DNA of 64,000 nt from CAZFLD01 sp964519835 (GTDB lineage: Bacteria; Spirochaetota; Spirochaetia; DSM-27196; CAZFLD01): assembly GCA_964519835.1 (NCBI GenBank), contig CAZFLD010000011.1:1-64000 (forward strand), given 5' to 3'. Position 1 is the first letter of the stretch. Every line of letters begins with the position of its first letter. Below the pieces are notes generated by a model, which saw only the letters and a program-made list of their open reading frames with translations, did no database searches and was not told the DNA's origin. A program made the position numbers and the translations under genes. Of this stretch, positions 57,369-64,000 are shown piece by piece.

Positions 57369-58502
57369 TCAACGAGCGGGTTGTGTCCTGAGATCCGAGC
57401 CTGGTGGCTCGGAGCCCGGACCTTCCCGGACACGAAGATCTTCGTATCCGCGAAGCTCCATCTCAGTCTTCCGAATGCACGCGGCGGCACGGCGTCCTTC
57501 GTCGGTTAACGATTCGAGCACCGGGTCGACCTCCCGACATTGGTCAATCGCGTATGGACAGCGTGGGTGGAAATGGCACCCCGGTGGCGGATTCGCGGGA
57601 CTCGGCACTCCCCCGCGCGGCGGTGTCTCGCGTTTTTTCGCCCGCGGGTCGGGGGTCGGGATCGAAGCCATAAGGGCTTCCGTATACGGATGCTTGGGCC
57701 GGGAATAGATCTCATCCGGCGTACCGGTCTCCACGATGCGACCCAAGTACATGACCATAATCCTGTCGCTCACGTAGTCGACGACGCTCAAGTCGTGGGC
57801 GATAAAGAGATAAGTAAAGTTGAAGTCCTGCTGAAGCTCTTTTAGCAGGTTTAGAACTTGTGCTTGGACCGAAACGTCGAGCGCCGAGACGGGTTCGTCG
57901 CAGATGATAAGGCGCGGCTCGAGCATCAACGCCCGAGCCACAACTATGCGTTGGCGCTGACCACCGGAGAACTCATTTGGGTAGCGTTGCAGCATCTCTT
58001 TATTGAGTCCCACCCGTTCGAGAAGCTCCGCGGCACGGTTCTTACGCTCGCGGGGAGAGCCGACGCCGGCTACGGCAAGGGGTTCGGTAAGCACCCGCTC
58101 GATCGACATTCGAGCGTTGAGCGACGAGTACGGATCCTGAAAGATGTACTGGATCTCTTTTCGTAGCGGGCGAATTGTCGCCTGCCTGAGCCGAGCCAAG
58201 TCAACCAGGCCCTCTTCCGGGTCGATAGCGTCTTGGCTGATGTTTTCAACCGCCTCCTGGATGTTTTGCTCCGGCCGATACAGGATCTGACCGGCCGTGG
58301 GCTCCAACAACCGTATGACGGTACGCGCAAGTGTTGTCTTACCGCACCCACTTTCGCCGACCAGACCAAGCGTCTCCCCTGGGTAGAGGTCAAAGGAGAC
58401 ACCGTCCACCGCTTTTACGTAGTTGCTAATCCTCTGCAAAAGGCCGGAGCGAATGGGGAAGTGCATCTTGAGGTTTCGAACGCTCAAAATCGGCTTGCTC
58501 AT
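57369..58502 (-). CDS. ABC transporter ATPase OppF-type
   Basis: This 377-residue protein has Walker A GESGCGKTT, Q-loop IFQDPYSSLNARMS, signature FSGGQRQRI, Walker B LIICDEPVSALD and H-loop IAHDLS. The C-terminal oligopeptide/dipeptide extension carries CHFHPRCPYAIDQC, the Cys cluster of this subfamily. A Gln/Glu/Asp-rich insertion lies after Walker A (residues ~75-115). It overlaps the OppD-type stop by ATGA. A CCCGCTC-aac-GAGCGGG hairpin covers its stop codon just before oppA. Confidence 0.95.
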   Translation of the reverse strand: MSKPILSVRNLKMHFPIRSGLLQRISNYVKAVDGVSFDLYPGETLGLVGESGCGKTTLARTVIRLLEPTAGQILYRPEQNIQEAVENISQDAIDPEEGLVDLARLRQATIRPLRKEIQYIFQDPYSSLNARMSIERVLTEPLAVAGVGSPRERKNRAAELLERVGLNKEMLQRYPNEFSGGQRQRIVVARALMLEPRLIICDEPVSALDVSVQAQVLNLLKELQQDFNFTYLFIAHDLSVVDYVSDRIMVMYLGRIVETGTPDEIYSRPKHPYTEALMASIPTPDPRAKKRETPPRGGVPSPANPPPGCHFHPRCPYAIDQCREVDPVLESLTDEGRRAAACIRKTEMELRGYEDLRVREGPGSEPPGSDLRTQPAR

Positions 58503-59575
58503 ACTGGGCCGCCCCCATTGGCGTGATCGACGTAGCCACCGGTCGTACCCCCAATCGGCGACGACCCGCGCGCCTTCATGACCTCTTTATCGTACAAAAA
58601 GCACTTCGCGCGGTGGCCGGCTTCCGTCTCGTACATACCCGGAGCTCGCTGCGAGCAGACCTCCATCGCATAGGGGCAGCGCGGGTGATACAGACATCCG
58701 TCCGGTAAAGCGTAGGCATTTGGCGTGGAACCCGCGATCGCCTCCAATTTCGTCCGGCGCCCGATCGACGGAATCGAATAAAGAAGTCCTTCGGTGTAGG
58801 GGTGTCGGCGACGACTGTGGAAGATTGCGTCACACGTTCCTTCGTCGACCAGGTTTCCCATATACATCACAAGAACACGATCCGCCATCTCGCCGATCAC
58901 CGAAAGGTCGTGGGTGATCAGGATGATGGACATACCCCGTTCGTTCTGGATGTCGCGGAGCAATTTAAGAATCTGAGCTTCGACCGTCACGTCGAGCGCC
59001 GTTGTCGGTTCATCGGCGATTAGTACGCTCGGGTCACAGGAGAGTGCCATCGCGATCATTGCGCGCTGCCGCATACCGCCGGAAAACTGATGCGGATACT
59101 CGTCGTACCGCCTCTGCGGATCACTGATGCCGACGTAATCGAGCAGCTCGACGGCCCTCTGCTTGGCCTGCTTTTTGTCGAGCTGTTGGTGGGTAAGGAT
59201 TGCCTCTTGAATTTGGCGACCGATGGTGTAGACCGGTGTAAACGCGGTCATCGGTTCCTGAAAGATCATCGCGATATTGCCGCCTCTGATATCGCGAACC
59301 TCCCGGCTCTTTGGCTCGTGGTCCGTAATAACAAAGAACTCACCGTTATCTTTTTGTAGGCGCACGGAACCGGAAACGATCCGGCCGGGAGTCGGAACCA
59401 TGTTCAAGATCGAGAGCGACGTTATGCTCTTTCCGCATCCGCTCTCGCCAACTATTCCGAGAGTCTCGCCGCGGCAAACATCAAACGAAACGCCGTCGAC
59501 CGCCCGAACCACGCCGTCGTCGGTAAAGAAATGCGCCTGAAGGTCTTCGACTTCAAGTATCGAGTTGTCTTTCAC
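58499..59575 (-). CDS. ABC transporter ATPase OppD-type
   Basis: The start is GTG 59575 after GTTGAGGACTTC. Longer frames beginning at 59638 are excluded, because that codon is the -35 box of the operon promoter and the operator lies between. Walker A GESGCGKS, Q-loop FQEPMTAFTPVYTIG, signature FSGGMRQRA, Walker B VLIADEPTTALD and H-loop THDLS are intact. The C-terminal motif CLYHPRCPYAMEVC is present. It is the first gene of the leftward glycan operon. OppD and OppF form the heterodimeric motor of the importer. Confidence 0.95.
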   Translation of the reverse strand: MKDNSILEVEDLQAHFFTDDGVVRAVDGVSFDVCRGETLGIVGESGCGKSITSLSILNMVPTPGRIVSGSVRLQKDNGEFFVITDHEPKSREVRDIRGGNIAMIFQEPMTAFTPVYTIGRQIQEAILTHQQLDKKQAKQRAVELLDYVGISDPQRRYDEYPHQFSGGMRQRAMIAMALSCDPSVLIADEPTTALDVTVEAQILKLLRDIQNERGMSIILITHDLSVIGEMADRVLVMYMGNLVDEGTCDAIFHSRRRHPYTEGLLYSIPSIGRRTKLEAIAGSTPNAYALPDGCLYHPRCPYAMEVCSQRAPGMYETEAGHRAKCFLYDKEVMKARGSSPIGGTTGGYVDHANGGGPV

Positions 59576-59592
59576 GAAGTCCTCAACGTTTG

Positions 59593-59638
59593 TAAAACGT
59601 TCTACATCGAGTGTAGAGCCTGATCGCCGCGGCGTCAA
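59593..59638 (-). promoter_or_regulatory. Promoter and LacI operator of the opp-glycosidase operon
   Basis: On the minus strand TTGACG (59638-59633) and TACACT (59615-59610) are separated by exactly 17 bases. Immediately downstream, TAGAACGTTTTA (59604-59593) matches the palindrome upstream of the adjacent lacI gene at 11 of 12 positions. It spans the expected transcription start, an ideal place for repression. Confidence 0.88.
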
Positions 59639-59692
59639 GCATTAGTCTCAACAACCACCTAAACCCGGCGGCATGTCAGAGTCCTGAACGTG

Positions 59693-59736
59693 CTGCCGGT
59701 GGCGGCGCGTGCGTAACATCAGGCGCCCACCGGCAG
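59693..59736. other. Long-loop hairpin between lacI and the opp promoter
   Basis: CTGCCGGTGG (59693-59702) and CCACCGGCAG (59727-59736) form a perfect 10-bp stem with a 24-base loop. It lies downstream of the lacI stop. There is no T run, so termination would need Rho or the element serves another purpose. Confidence 0.5.
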
Positions 59737-59757
59737 GACGACAGCGGACACAGCAAA

Positions 59758-60804
59758 TCACGTCCCCGCCGGCGGACCCGTCGACTCGCCAACAACAAGG
59801 GTCAACGGCAGCACCTCGGGCATCACGGCAACCGCGTCGTCCGCATCCTTCCCTTCGATCTGTTCGAGAAGCTTGAGTGCCACCCGCGACCCAACGTCGA
59901 CCTCGGGCTGATCCAGATAGGTCAGCCGCCGCCCAAGTGCTCCTACGACGGGATGATGACCAAAGGAAATCAAAGATACGGAGTCCGGAATGGCAAAACC
60001 GTGCTTGCGCGCGTATTCCATAAAGCCGAGAGCCTGCTTGCCTGATGCGGCGAACACCGCGGTCGCCGGCGTGGACTTGGAAAACACCTTGACCGCGCAT
60101 TCCATTCCACTCGCCTCGCTGAATTCGCCGTAGACGACTTGATCGAGCTCCCATTCAAGACCCGCGTTTTTGAACGCCCGGTGTACGCCGGCGATAAGTT
60201 GTTTGGTAAACATAAGAAGTTGAGGCCCGGCAAGGAGCGTCACGCGCCTATGCCCCAGGGAAATGAGGTGCTCCGCGGCCTTTGCCGCGCCATCTTCGAC
60301 ATCGTTGTCGACAAATCGGGTGACCGCCTTATCGGCACGGCCGACAAACATCACCGGTAGCGAGCTCTCCCCGAAGGCGTCGATAAAGGGATCGCGCTCC
60401 TCGACGTCGAAGAAGATAATGCCGTCGACGATGCCTCGCGTAAGGCTGCGCAGGTAGCTGACTTCGGCACGCCCCTTGTCTTTGGTCGTGAGAATCATCG
60501 CACGATAGCCGTTGTCATCGAGTATGCCCGCGATGCCACGCATGACTTCCGCAAAGTAGGTGTGGTGGAAGGTATAGTCCACGTTGTGCGGAATGACGAT
60601 ACAAATTGTATGGGTTTGTCTCTTCCGCGGAAGCGCCTGCGCACCAAGGCTGGGGTAGTAGCCGAGACTCTCGATGGCGGCGGCTACACGGTCACGGGTC
60701 TGACTCGACATGTTGCCAAAACGACCGTTGAGGTAATTGGAGACGGTCGAGATTGACACCTCCGCCTGCTTGGCAACCTCGCGAATCGTGGTCCGGCGGT
60801 TCAT
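59758..60804 (-). CDS. LacI-family regulator of the glycan locus
   Basis: This 348-residue protein has the LacI helix-turn-helix (TIREVAKQAEVSISTVSNYL NG) and sensor domain (ICIVIPHNVDYTFHHTYFAE, VDGIIFFDVEERDPF, PDSVSLISFGHHPVVGALGR). Its own promoter (TTGACA 60881-60876, GACAAT 60857-60852) is followed by the palindrome TAAAACGTTTTA, and a near-identical copy controls the opp operon. It therefore probably represses itself, the import/hydrolase operon and perhaps the divergent GH38-like gene. Confidence 0.95.
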   Translation of the reverse strand: MNRRTTIREVAKQAEVSISTVSNYLNGRFGNMSSQTRDRVAAAIESLGYYPSLGAQALPRKRQTHTICIVIPHNVDYTFHHTYFAEVMRGIAGILDDNGYRAMILTTKDKGRAEVSYLRSLTRGIVDGIIFFDVEERDPFIDAFGESSLPVMFVGRADKAVTRFVDNDVEDGAAKAAEHLISLGHRRVTLLAGPQLLMFTKQLIAGVHRAFKNAGLEWELDQVVYGEFSEASGMECAVKVFSKSTPATAVFAASGKQALGFMEYARKHGFAIPDSVSLISFGHHPVVGALGRRLTYLDQPEVDVGSRVALKLLEQIEGKDADDAVAVMPEVLPLTLVVGESTGPPAGT

Positions 60805-60828
60805 ACTGCTCCTGTTTGCGAAAGGGCC

Positions 60829-60881
60829 TAAAACGTTTTACACTTCTGCCCATTGTCCACGGCAATCGCGGGCGTTGTCAA
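60829..60881 (-). promoter_or_regulatory. lacI promoter and operator in the divergent intergenic region
   Basis: TAAAACGTTTTA (60829-60840) is a perfect 12-bp palindrome. On the minus strand it lies just after a promoter: TTGACA at 60881-60876, GACAAT at 60857-60852, 18-base spacing. It would block lacI transcription from the start site. I found no equally good plus-strand promoter for the GH38-like gene in this interval. Confidence 0.8.
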
Positions 60882-60967
60882 CCAATTCGGCCGTTACAAA
60901 CGCTGTGGTTGACCTGAGACCTGTTCCAAGGGGTCCACGCCGCCACCTGTGGCGGGAGAAGAACGTC

Positions 60968-63817
60968 ATGACAAAGAAACTATATTACACGTTTGGTAAT
61001 CACATGCACTGGGTCGACATGGAATGGCTGTGGGGTTATTTCGTGCTGCCGGCCTCGATCCGGGACATGCTCGCGTACTGCCGCAGCTCCAAGCTCAAGG
61101 GCAACATAAACTTCGATGCACCGGGGTACGAGAAGCTTAGCTCGGAGAATCCTGAAGCGCTGTCCGAGCTACGGACGGCCGTTCAAGCGGGCACCGTGGA
61201 GGTGGTCGGTGGCTCCTACGCTCAGCCGTACGGGTTGTTCCACGGAGGTGAATCGAACGTCCGACAGCGTGTGTACGGGGTACGGTCCGTAATGGGGGTT
61301 CTCGGAACCAGGCCAAAGACCTTCTGGGAAGAGGAGTTTGACTTCTTCCCACAGCTTCCTCAGATGCTCCGTGGCGTTGGTTATGAGTACGCCTCGCTCT
61401 TTTTTCAGTGGACGTGGCATACGCCCCACATCCCGGAAGAGGAGGTGCCCGCGATAATGTGGGAAGGCATCGACGGCTCCCAACTTCTTGCCGCAACACG
61501 GAACGGACTATCGATCCACCAGTGGCCCGAAGACTTCCAGGAGATTCTCGCCGGGGAGCAGATTCAGACGATGGAAGGCGCCGGGCTCGTCCAGTGGCTG
61601 GAGCTTATGCCCTCTCCGGACTGGATGTGTCGGTCCGAGCTCATGACCCCCCTCCTCGAGCAGCTCGCAATGGACAGTCGCTTTGACCTGGTGCCCGTCA
61701 CACTCTCCGAGTATCTCGAGGCGATCCGGTCGACGGCGCACCCGAAGCGCTACACGATGGCCGAGGTGTATCACGGCATGAGCCTCGGCAAAAACGGAGA
61801 CGTATTTCGGCGCATGTCGATCGAAGGCGAGGCGACACTTCTTGCCGCGGAGACCGCGGCGACGATAGTTGGGTATTTTGGGAGGCCCTACGCCCACTGG
61901 GACGCCTATCCGACCTGGGAGCTCGAAGAGGCTTGGCGTGAGCTACTGGCGGCACAGCACCACGACAACGATGAATGCGAGGGTCTCTGTGGTCATGTCG
62001 GACGATTCTCATACGAGCGGAGCAAGGCGCTGGCGGACCATGTGTTACGGCGGAGCGTAGAACATCTTGCCCGGCGGAGCGCCGCCGAGCCCGGCTCCAC
62101 GGTCGTCTATAACCCGCTCGGCTTCGACCGGCGGCCGGCCCTGGCCGGCTCGGTCGACCGCTGGGTCACGATTCCGGCGCTCAGCTACGCGACCTTGCCT
62201 CCGGGAAGCAGAGTCGCGGGCAGCGAACGAGACGAGGCGCAAGAGCCCTTTGGTGCGTTGCTTTCGGCCGACCCGGCTTTCGACATCGGCTCCATGCGCG
62301 CCGAGCCGTCGCCCGCCCCCCCTCTCGAGTTCGACTCGGACACGCTGACCCTCAATCTGGGCGGGAGACCGCTGGCGCGACTCGAGCTTGGCCGCAACGA
62401 CCGGCCGCGCCCCCTGCCGTCGTCCTGTAAAGCCGGACCGCTGGTTGTGGAACGTGTCAAAAAAGCCAACGGCGGCCTATGTGTTTTGCTCCGCGCTCAA
62501 GGGGCGGACGGCGAAATCGGCACCCTCGAGCTCACAGCCACGACCTTGGAAGGCGGCGTTGACATCGAGGTGCGGTCGGAAAGGATCCCGGTTCCCGAGC
62601 CTGCCGACGCGGGAGCACTGCGGATTGTTTGGCTCGTTGGCGCCAAGGGACCTATAGTCCACGACCACCCGTACAGCGTCGATGAGATTACACGTCCCGG
62701 AACCTTCGTCCGGAAGTATCCCACCGGTGACTGGATGACGTCTCCACAGGTCTACGAGGATGTGGAGGGGCCATTTACAGCTCACAGCTTTGTCGACTTC
62801 GCAGTGGACTTCGCAACCGGTGCCGGAATTACCGCGGACAACGCCGGGCACCCGGCCACGCCGGGCGGCTCGCGTTTCGCCACGGCCGGGGGCTCGCAAG
62901 ACGGCATCGCCGGCGCGCCGCGGCCCGACAAAGCCCCACGTCGCTTGCAAATCATTCACGACGGGTCACAGGGCATGGCCTTCTATCCACATGCCCCGGG
63001 CAGCGGCGCTTATGCGGACGGCGACGGCAGCGTGGACCGGGGCTCCCGCGCGGCCGACGGCAACCANNNNNNNNNNNNNNNNNNNNNNNNNNNNNNNNNN
63101 NNNNNNNNNNNNNNNNNNNNNNNNNNNNNNNNNNNNNNNNNNNNNNNNNNNNNNNNNNNNNNNNNNGCGGACACGCCGGCCTTTATCGAAACCCTCCTCT
63201 CGATGAATGACCCGTGGGATGAGGCTTACTTCGACGCGCGCCTTGCGGCCCGGTTTCGCCTTCGCTTTTATTCGGGGGACGACTACGCCCAGCTGACCCG
63301 GTGGGCACTGGCGTTCCGCCGGCCGATGTTTGCGGCCGTGGTGCCCCAGGTCGACTCCCCGCGACGTCGCGGCGAGACCGGCACCGGTCCCATCGAGGGT
63401 GCGGCACCGTTGCCAACGACGTTTTCCATGGCGAGCGTCGATGTAACAAACGTCTTGGTTACCGCCGCATTCCGGGCGGGTGATTTGGGCTCGGCAGGTA
63501 TGCGCGGATCGGCCCATCATCAAGTGGACCTGCCAAGTGTGGTACGACTCGTTGAGTACAATGGCGAGGCTGCGACCGTGCGCCTTTCCGTGGCAGGGAC
63601 CGTCGGAAACGCGTGGAAAACAAACCTGCTTGGGGAGATATCCCGGGAGCTCGAGGTAACACACTCCGACAACGGTGAGAGCACCGTGGTGTTGGAGGTG
63701 GATCCTCGTGAGATCGCAACGGTCTATCTCGGCATCAAAGAGGCGGAGCGAGTGCCGCGAAACCTCGACGAGCACCGGGACGTATGGGCGCACGCGCATC
63801 GCGTCGGGTCTTCATAA
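60968..63817 (+). CDS. GH38-like alpha-mannosidase (contains a scaffold gap)
   Basis: The start is ATG 60968 with GGGAGAAG upstream. About 949 codons lie in frame if the 100-N gap counts as given. The N-terminal metal-site region reads GNHMHWVDMEWLWGY. The predicted nucleophile region is WEEEFDFFPQLPQMLRGVGY and the later metal-ligand region AAQHHDNDECEGLCGHVGRF, in the order of GH38 retaining alpha-mannosidases. Helical middle and C-terminal beta domains follow. Compared with the usual H-x-D or HWD start, one residue is inserted between His14 and Asp17. There is no signal peptide. It is divergent from lacI and probably co-regulated with the opp operon. Confidence 0.8.
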   Translation: MTKKLYYTFGNHMHWVDMEWLWGYFVLPASIRDMLAYCRSSKLKGNINFDAPGYEKLSSENPEALSELRTAVQAGTVEVVGGSYAQPYGLFHGGESNVRQRVYGVRSVMGVLGTRPKTFWEEEFDFFPQLPQMLRGVGYEYASLFFQWTWHTPHIPEEEVPAIMWEGIDGSQLLAATRNGLSIHQWPEDFQEILAGEQIQTMEGAGLVQWLELMPSPDWMCRSELMTPLLEQLAMDSRFDLVPVTLSEYLEAIRSTAHPKRYTMAEVYHGMSLGKNGDVFRRMSIEGEATLLAAETAATIVGYFGRPYAHWDAYPTWELEEAWRELLAAQHHDNDECEGLCGHVGRFSYERSKALADHVLRRSVEHLARRSAAEPGSTVVYNPLGFDRRPALAGSVDRWVTIPALSYATLPPGSRVAGSERDEAQEPFGALLSADPAFDIGSMRAEPSPAPPLEFDSDTLTLNLGGRPLARLELGRNDRPRPLPSSCKAGPLVVERVKKANGGLCVLLRAQGADGEIGTLELTATTLEGGVDIEVRSERIPVPEPADAGALRIVWLVGAKGPIVHDHPYSVDEITRPGTFVRKYPTGDWMTSPQVYEDVEGPFTAHSFVDFAVDFATGAGITADNAGHPATPGGSRFATAGGSQDGIAGAPRPDKAPRRLQIIHDGSQGMAFYPHAPGSGAYADGDGSVDRGSRAADGNXXXXXXXXXXXXXXXXXXXXXXXXXXXXXXXXXXADTPAFIETLLSMNDPWDEAYFDARLAARFRLRFYSGDDYAQLTRWALAFRRPMFAAVVPQVDSPRRRGETGTGPIEGAAPLPTTFSMASVDVTNVLVTAAFRAGDLGSAGMRGSAHHQVDLPSVVRLVEYNGEAATVRLSVAGTVGNAWKTNLLGEISRELEVTHSDNGESTVVLEVDPREIATVYLGIKEAERVPRNLDEHRDVWAHAHRVGSS
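63067..63166. other. Scaffold gap (100 N) inside the GH38-like gene
   Basis: Exactly 100 N interrupt the C-terminal third of the mannosidase gene. The flanks are GC-rich and low in complexity. The reading frame happens to stay open across it, but the real length and hence the frame are unknown. Confidence 0.98.
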
Positions 63818-63890
63818 AAGACACCGAGGCGCGCCGCAGGTGGGCATCGGATGGAAAACCTTGGATGGAAAAAAGAGGAGTATCGGATAA

Positions 63891-64000
63891 ATGACGACCT
63901 ATCAAAGCCACAGTACACCGGTTCCCCCTACCAAGATTAGGCCGCTCGGCTGGCTCAAAAGCCGTCTCGAAGTACAGGCCGCCGGACTCACGGGAAATAT
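63891..64000 (+). CDS. GH127-type (DUF1680) glycoside hydrolase, N-terminus only
   Basis: The frame from ATG 63891, preceded by AGAGGAG, runs off the right edge. The 36 visible residues include IRPLGWLKSRLEVQAAGLTG N, the opening of GH127/DUF1680 proteins (typically P.GWL..QL..Q..GLTG). The founding members are beta-L-arabinofuranosidases. It follows the mannosidase-like gene by 73 bases on the same strand and probably belongs to the same regulon. The assignment rests on this short segment only. Confidence 0.65.
   Translation, partial: MTTYQSHSTPVPPTKIRPLGWLKSRLEVQAAGLTGN

Noticed and set aside
59576..59638. Longer OppD N-terminus starting at 59638
   Set aside because: The extra codons coincide with the -35 box, -10 box and LacI operator of the operon.
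1..64000. tRNA or rRNA genes
   Set aside because: I saw no rRNA stretch or tRNA-like sequence while reading, but a covariance-model scan was not possible, so a missed tRNA cannot be ruled out.

Overview
The window reads as a draft scaffold of a Gram-negative bacterium, most likely a free-living member of the Spirochaetota. This is inferred from gene content, not from an rRNA: sugar and oligosaccharide binding proteins whose signal peptides end in FATGGSEEE/FAGGGTE-like sequences, a 966-residue NAD-type glutamate dehydrogenase, Ig-like (BIG2) and PEGA lipoproteins, several HisKA_2/HWE kinases and LacI-controlled ABC transporters. Two runs of exactly 100 N (55250-55349 and 63067-63166) are scaffold gaps. 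I saw no rRNA, tRNA or CRISPR array.

Layout. 1-1.4 kb: a TetR repressor coupled to a DUF3179 membrane protein. 1.5-5.1 kb: a gene graveyard (broken nucleotidyltransferase, broken VapC behind an intact RHH antitoxin, a decayed BceS-BceA-BceB-like peptide-antibiotic module) that also holds an intact MazEF pair. 5.1-7.2 kb: a DUF1295-like membrane protein, a secreted DUF2141-like protein and a duplicated-domain lipoprotein. 7.3-13.7 kb: pstSCAB for phosphate uptake, with very large extra periplasmic domains in PstC and PstA. 14-15.2 kb: a HicB/HicA remnant and an ISAs1 transposase remnant. 15.7-23.4 kb: a BIG2 lipoprotein, then an operon of NtrC-like response regulator, histidine kinase and a 970-residue PEGA/beta-propeller lipoprotein. 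23.5-28.8 kb: CAP-domain protein, diguanylate cyclase, glutamate dehydrogenase. 28.9-33.1 kb: a MalEFG-like sugar importer with its LacI gene and a perfect operator palindrome. 33.1-40.4 kb: three HisKA_2-type kinases (one broken, one with a degenerate ATP site), a CDF cation exporter and a fatty acid desaturase.

40.5-47.8 kb is a metal-defence island: ArsR/CadC plus a P1B ATPase with a stub HMA domain, then CsoR, a truncated CopA and CopZ, with a methyltransferase and a DNA alkylation repair protein between them. 47.8-64 kb is a glycan-utilisation locus. A leftward operon encodes an Opp-type ABC importer (OppD, OppF, OppA, OppB, OppC) and two glycoside hydrolases (an MGH1-like enzyme and a GH2). 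A LacI gene sits upstream, and a rightward arm carries a GH38-like mannosidase and the start of a GH127-type enzyme. Near-identical LacI operators (TAAAACGTTTTA and its one-mismatch copy) lie at both control points, so import and depolymerisation are probably co-induced. A 25-bp tandem repeat with a palindromic core covers the oppA stop codon and fills the oppA-oppB spacer.

The points most worth following are the glycan locus with its repeat array, the RR-HK-PEGA/propeller operon, the enlarged Pst permeases with the adjacent duplicated lipoprotein, and a series of kinases, metal ATPases and toxin-antitoxin genes carrying clean, readable lesions.
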